From: an uncultured Prevotella sp.
Lineage (GTDB): Bacteria; Bacteroidota; Bacteroidia; Bacteroidales; Bacteroidaceae
Assembly (NCBI GenBank): GCA_905234355.1
Contig: CAJOHP010000245.1
Span: forward strand, 1 to 6,651
Reading direction: 5' to 3'
Length of the DNA stretch: 6,651 nucleotides
This document shows positions 5,817-6,651 of this stretch, in pieces. Within the stretch, counting starts at the first letter, position 1, and every line of letters begins with the position of its first letter. The notes below the pieces were generated by a model. It worked only from the letters and a program-made list of their open reading frames with translations, searched no databases and was not told the origin of the DNA. A program made the position numbers and the translations under genes.

Positions 5817-6651
5817 ATGAACGAAACGACAAAGGAACTGCACCTTGTGAAATACCCCATCGGTATCCAGAACTTCGAGAAACTGCGCCGCGGAGGCTAT
5901 GCCTACGTAGACAAGACCGCACTGGTGTGGCAACTGGCCAGCCAGGCGCAATACTATTTCCTGGGTCGGCCACGCCGCTTTGGCAAGTCGCTGCTACTCT
6001 CTACCATCGAGGCCTACTTCGAGGGAAAGCGTGAGCTGTTCGAGGGGCTGGAGATTATGCAGATGGAGCACGAGTGGAAGAAGTATCCCGTGCTGCACCT
6101 GGACCTGAACGCCGAACGCTACACGACTGTGTCCGACCTGCTCAGCATGCTCAATGTGCAGCTGTCTGAGTGGGAGAAGGTATATGGGCATGAGGACTAC
6201 GAGACATCGCCTTCGGCACGTTTCAGGGGCATCATACGCCGTGCCTACGAAAAGACCCAGATGCCCGTGGTGATTCTCGTCGACGAGTACGACAAGCCCA
6301 TGGCGCTCAACCTCGACAACGAGGAGCTGCAGGACGAGTTCCAAGGCATACTCAAGGCTTTCTACGGCGTGATGAAGAGCGCCGACCGATACATCAAGAT
6401 GGGATTCCTAACGGGCGTCACTAAGTTCTCGAAGGTCAGTGTCTTCAGCGACCTGAATAACATCAACGACATCTCGATGGACTATCAGTATGCCACTGCC
6501 TGCGGACTGACCGAGCAGGAGATACGCCAGAACTTCGACGACGGCGTGGCGTTGCTGGCCCAGGGCGAGCACCTCTCGCAGGACGAGTGCTATGCCGAGC
6601 TGCGCCGCCGCTACGACGGCTACCACTTCTGCCCCGACAGCCCGGGCATGT
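5817..6651 (+). CDS. AAA-ATPase-like protein (PF09820-type; 3' end outside window)
   Basis: Open from ATG 5817 to the window edge, 278 residues visible. The start is supported by the promoter just upstream and by the family's usual N-terminus: a short lead, then YPIGIQNFEKLRRGGYAYVD, KTALVWQLA. A degenerate P-loop is seen as FLGRPRRFGKSLLLS (48-62, with G56-K57-S58), and a Walker B-like strand with acidic residues as VVILVDEYDKP (151-161). Then GFLTGVTKFSKVSVFSDLNN and LTEQEIRQNFDD with YDGYHF follow, all hallmarks of the family. Known members run to roughly 500-600 residues and carry a C-terminal PD-(D/E)XK nuclease-like domain, which would lie beyond this window. They are multicopy in Prevotella and Bacteroides and their cellular role is not established; a nucleic-acid or defence-related role is a guess. 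The visible part looks intact. No frameshift is seen here, unlike the two genes upstream. Confidence 0.92.
   Translation, partial: MNETTKELHLVKYPIGIQNFEKLRRGGYAYVDKTALVWQLASQAQYYFLGRPRRFGKSLLLSTIEAYFEGKRELFEGLEIMQMEHEWKKYPVLHLDLNAERYTTVSDLLSMLNVQLSEWEKVYGHEDYETSPSARFRGIIRRAYEKTQMPVVILVDEYDKPMALNLDNEELQDEFQGILKAFYGVMKSADRYIKMGFLTGVTKFSKVSVFSDLNNINDISMDYQYATACGLTEQEIRQNFDDGVALLAQGEHLSQDECYAELRRRYDGYHFCPDSPGM

Noticed and set aside
5603..5860. 85-codon minus-strand open frame across the repeat array and promoter
   Set aside because: It runs through the repeats and into the start of the ATPase gene; the translation has no recognisable domain.

Overview
The window reads as Bacteroidales chromosome, most likely Prevotella or a close relative. 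The evidence is protein family content (secreted PL1-type pectate lyase, GH3 with an inserted PA14 domain, AAA-ATPase-like/PD-(D/E)XK family gene), Prevotella-style C-terminal tails ending in GxKxIVK, weak A-rich leaders in place of Shine-Dalgarno sites, and a Bacteroidetes-type -7 box (TATATTTG) before the last gene. The genes are GC-rich, with GC at most third positions, so many long open frames on the wrong strand or in the wrong frame are shadows. All supported genes lie on the + strand.

Layout. Positions 1-461 hold the 3' end of a secreted beta-rich protein of unknown function. A strong intrinsic terminator follows (501-531). A secreted pectate lyase starts at 569; its frame closes at 2593, but its natural C-terminal tail continues in the +1 frame to 2696, so the gene is frameshifted near 2540. 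After 43 bases with no terminator comes a secreted GH3 beta-glycosidase (2740 to 5324), also split by a frameshift, near 4600-4632. The two enzymes look like one transcription unit from a pectin/hemicellulose degradation locus: the lyase would cut the polygalacturonan backbone and the GH3 would remove beta-linked sugars from side chains or oligosaccharides. As sequenced, neither is intact.

The 492-base gap between the GH3 and the next gene is the most unusual part. It contains a strictly phased array of thirteen 22-bp units (5377-5662). The consensus is ATTCTA, five variable bases, TARAA, then six loosely conserved bases. There are two blocks: one with C-rich cores (CCCCC type) and one with CTATC/CTATA cores. 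Two decayed units between them keep the same phase. Each block ends in a unit whose core is the reverse complement of the cores before it (GGGGG; TATAG), which creates perfect 16-17-bp inverted repeats. I do not recognise this as a named element.

From 5817 to the end is the start of an AAA-ATPase-like gene with its own promoter. Families of this kind occur in many copies in Bacteroidales genomes, usually carry a C-terminal PD-(D/E)XK nuclease-like domain (beyond this window), and have no settled function. Whether the array and this gene belong together is the main open question.
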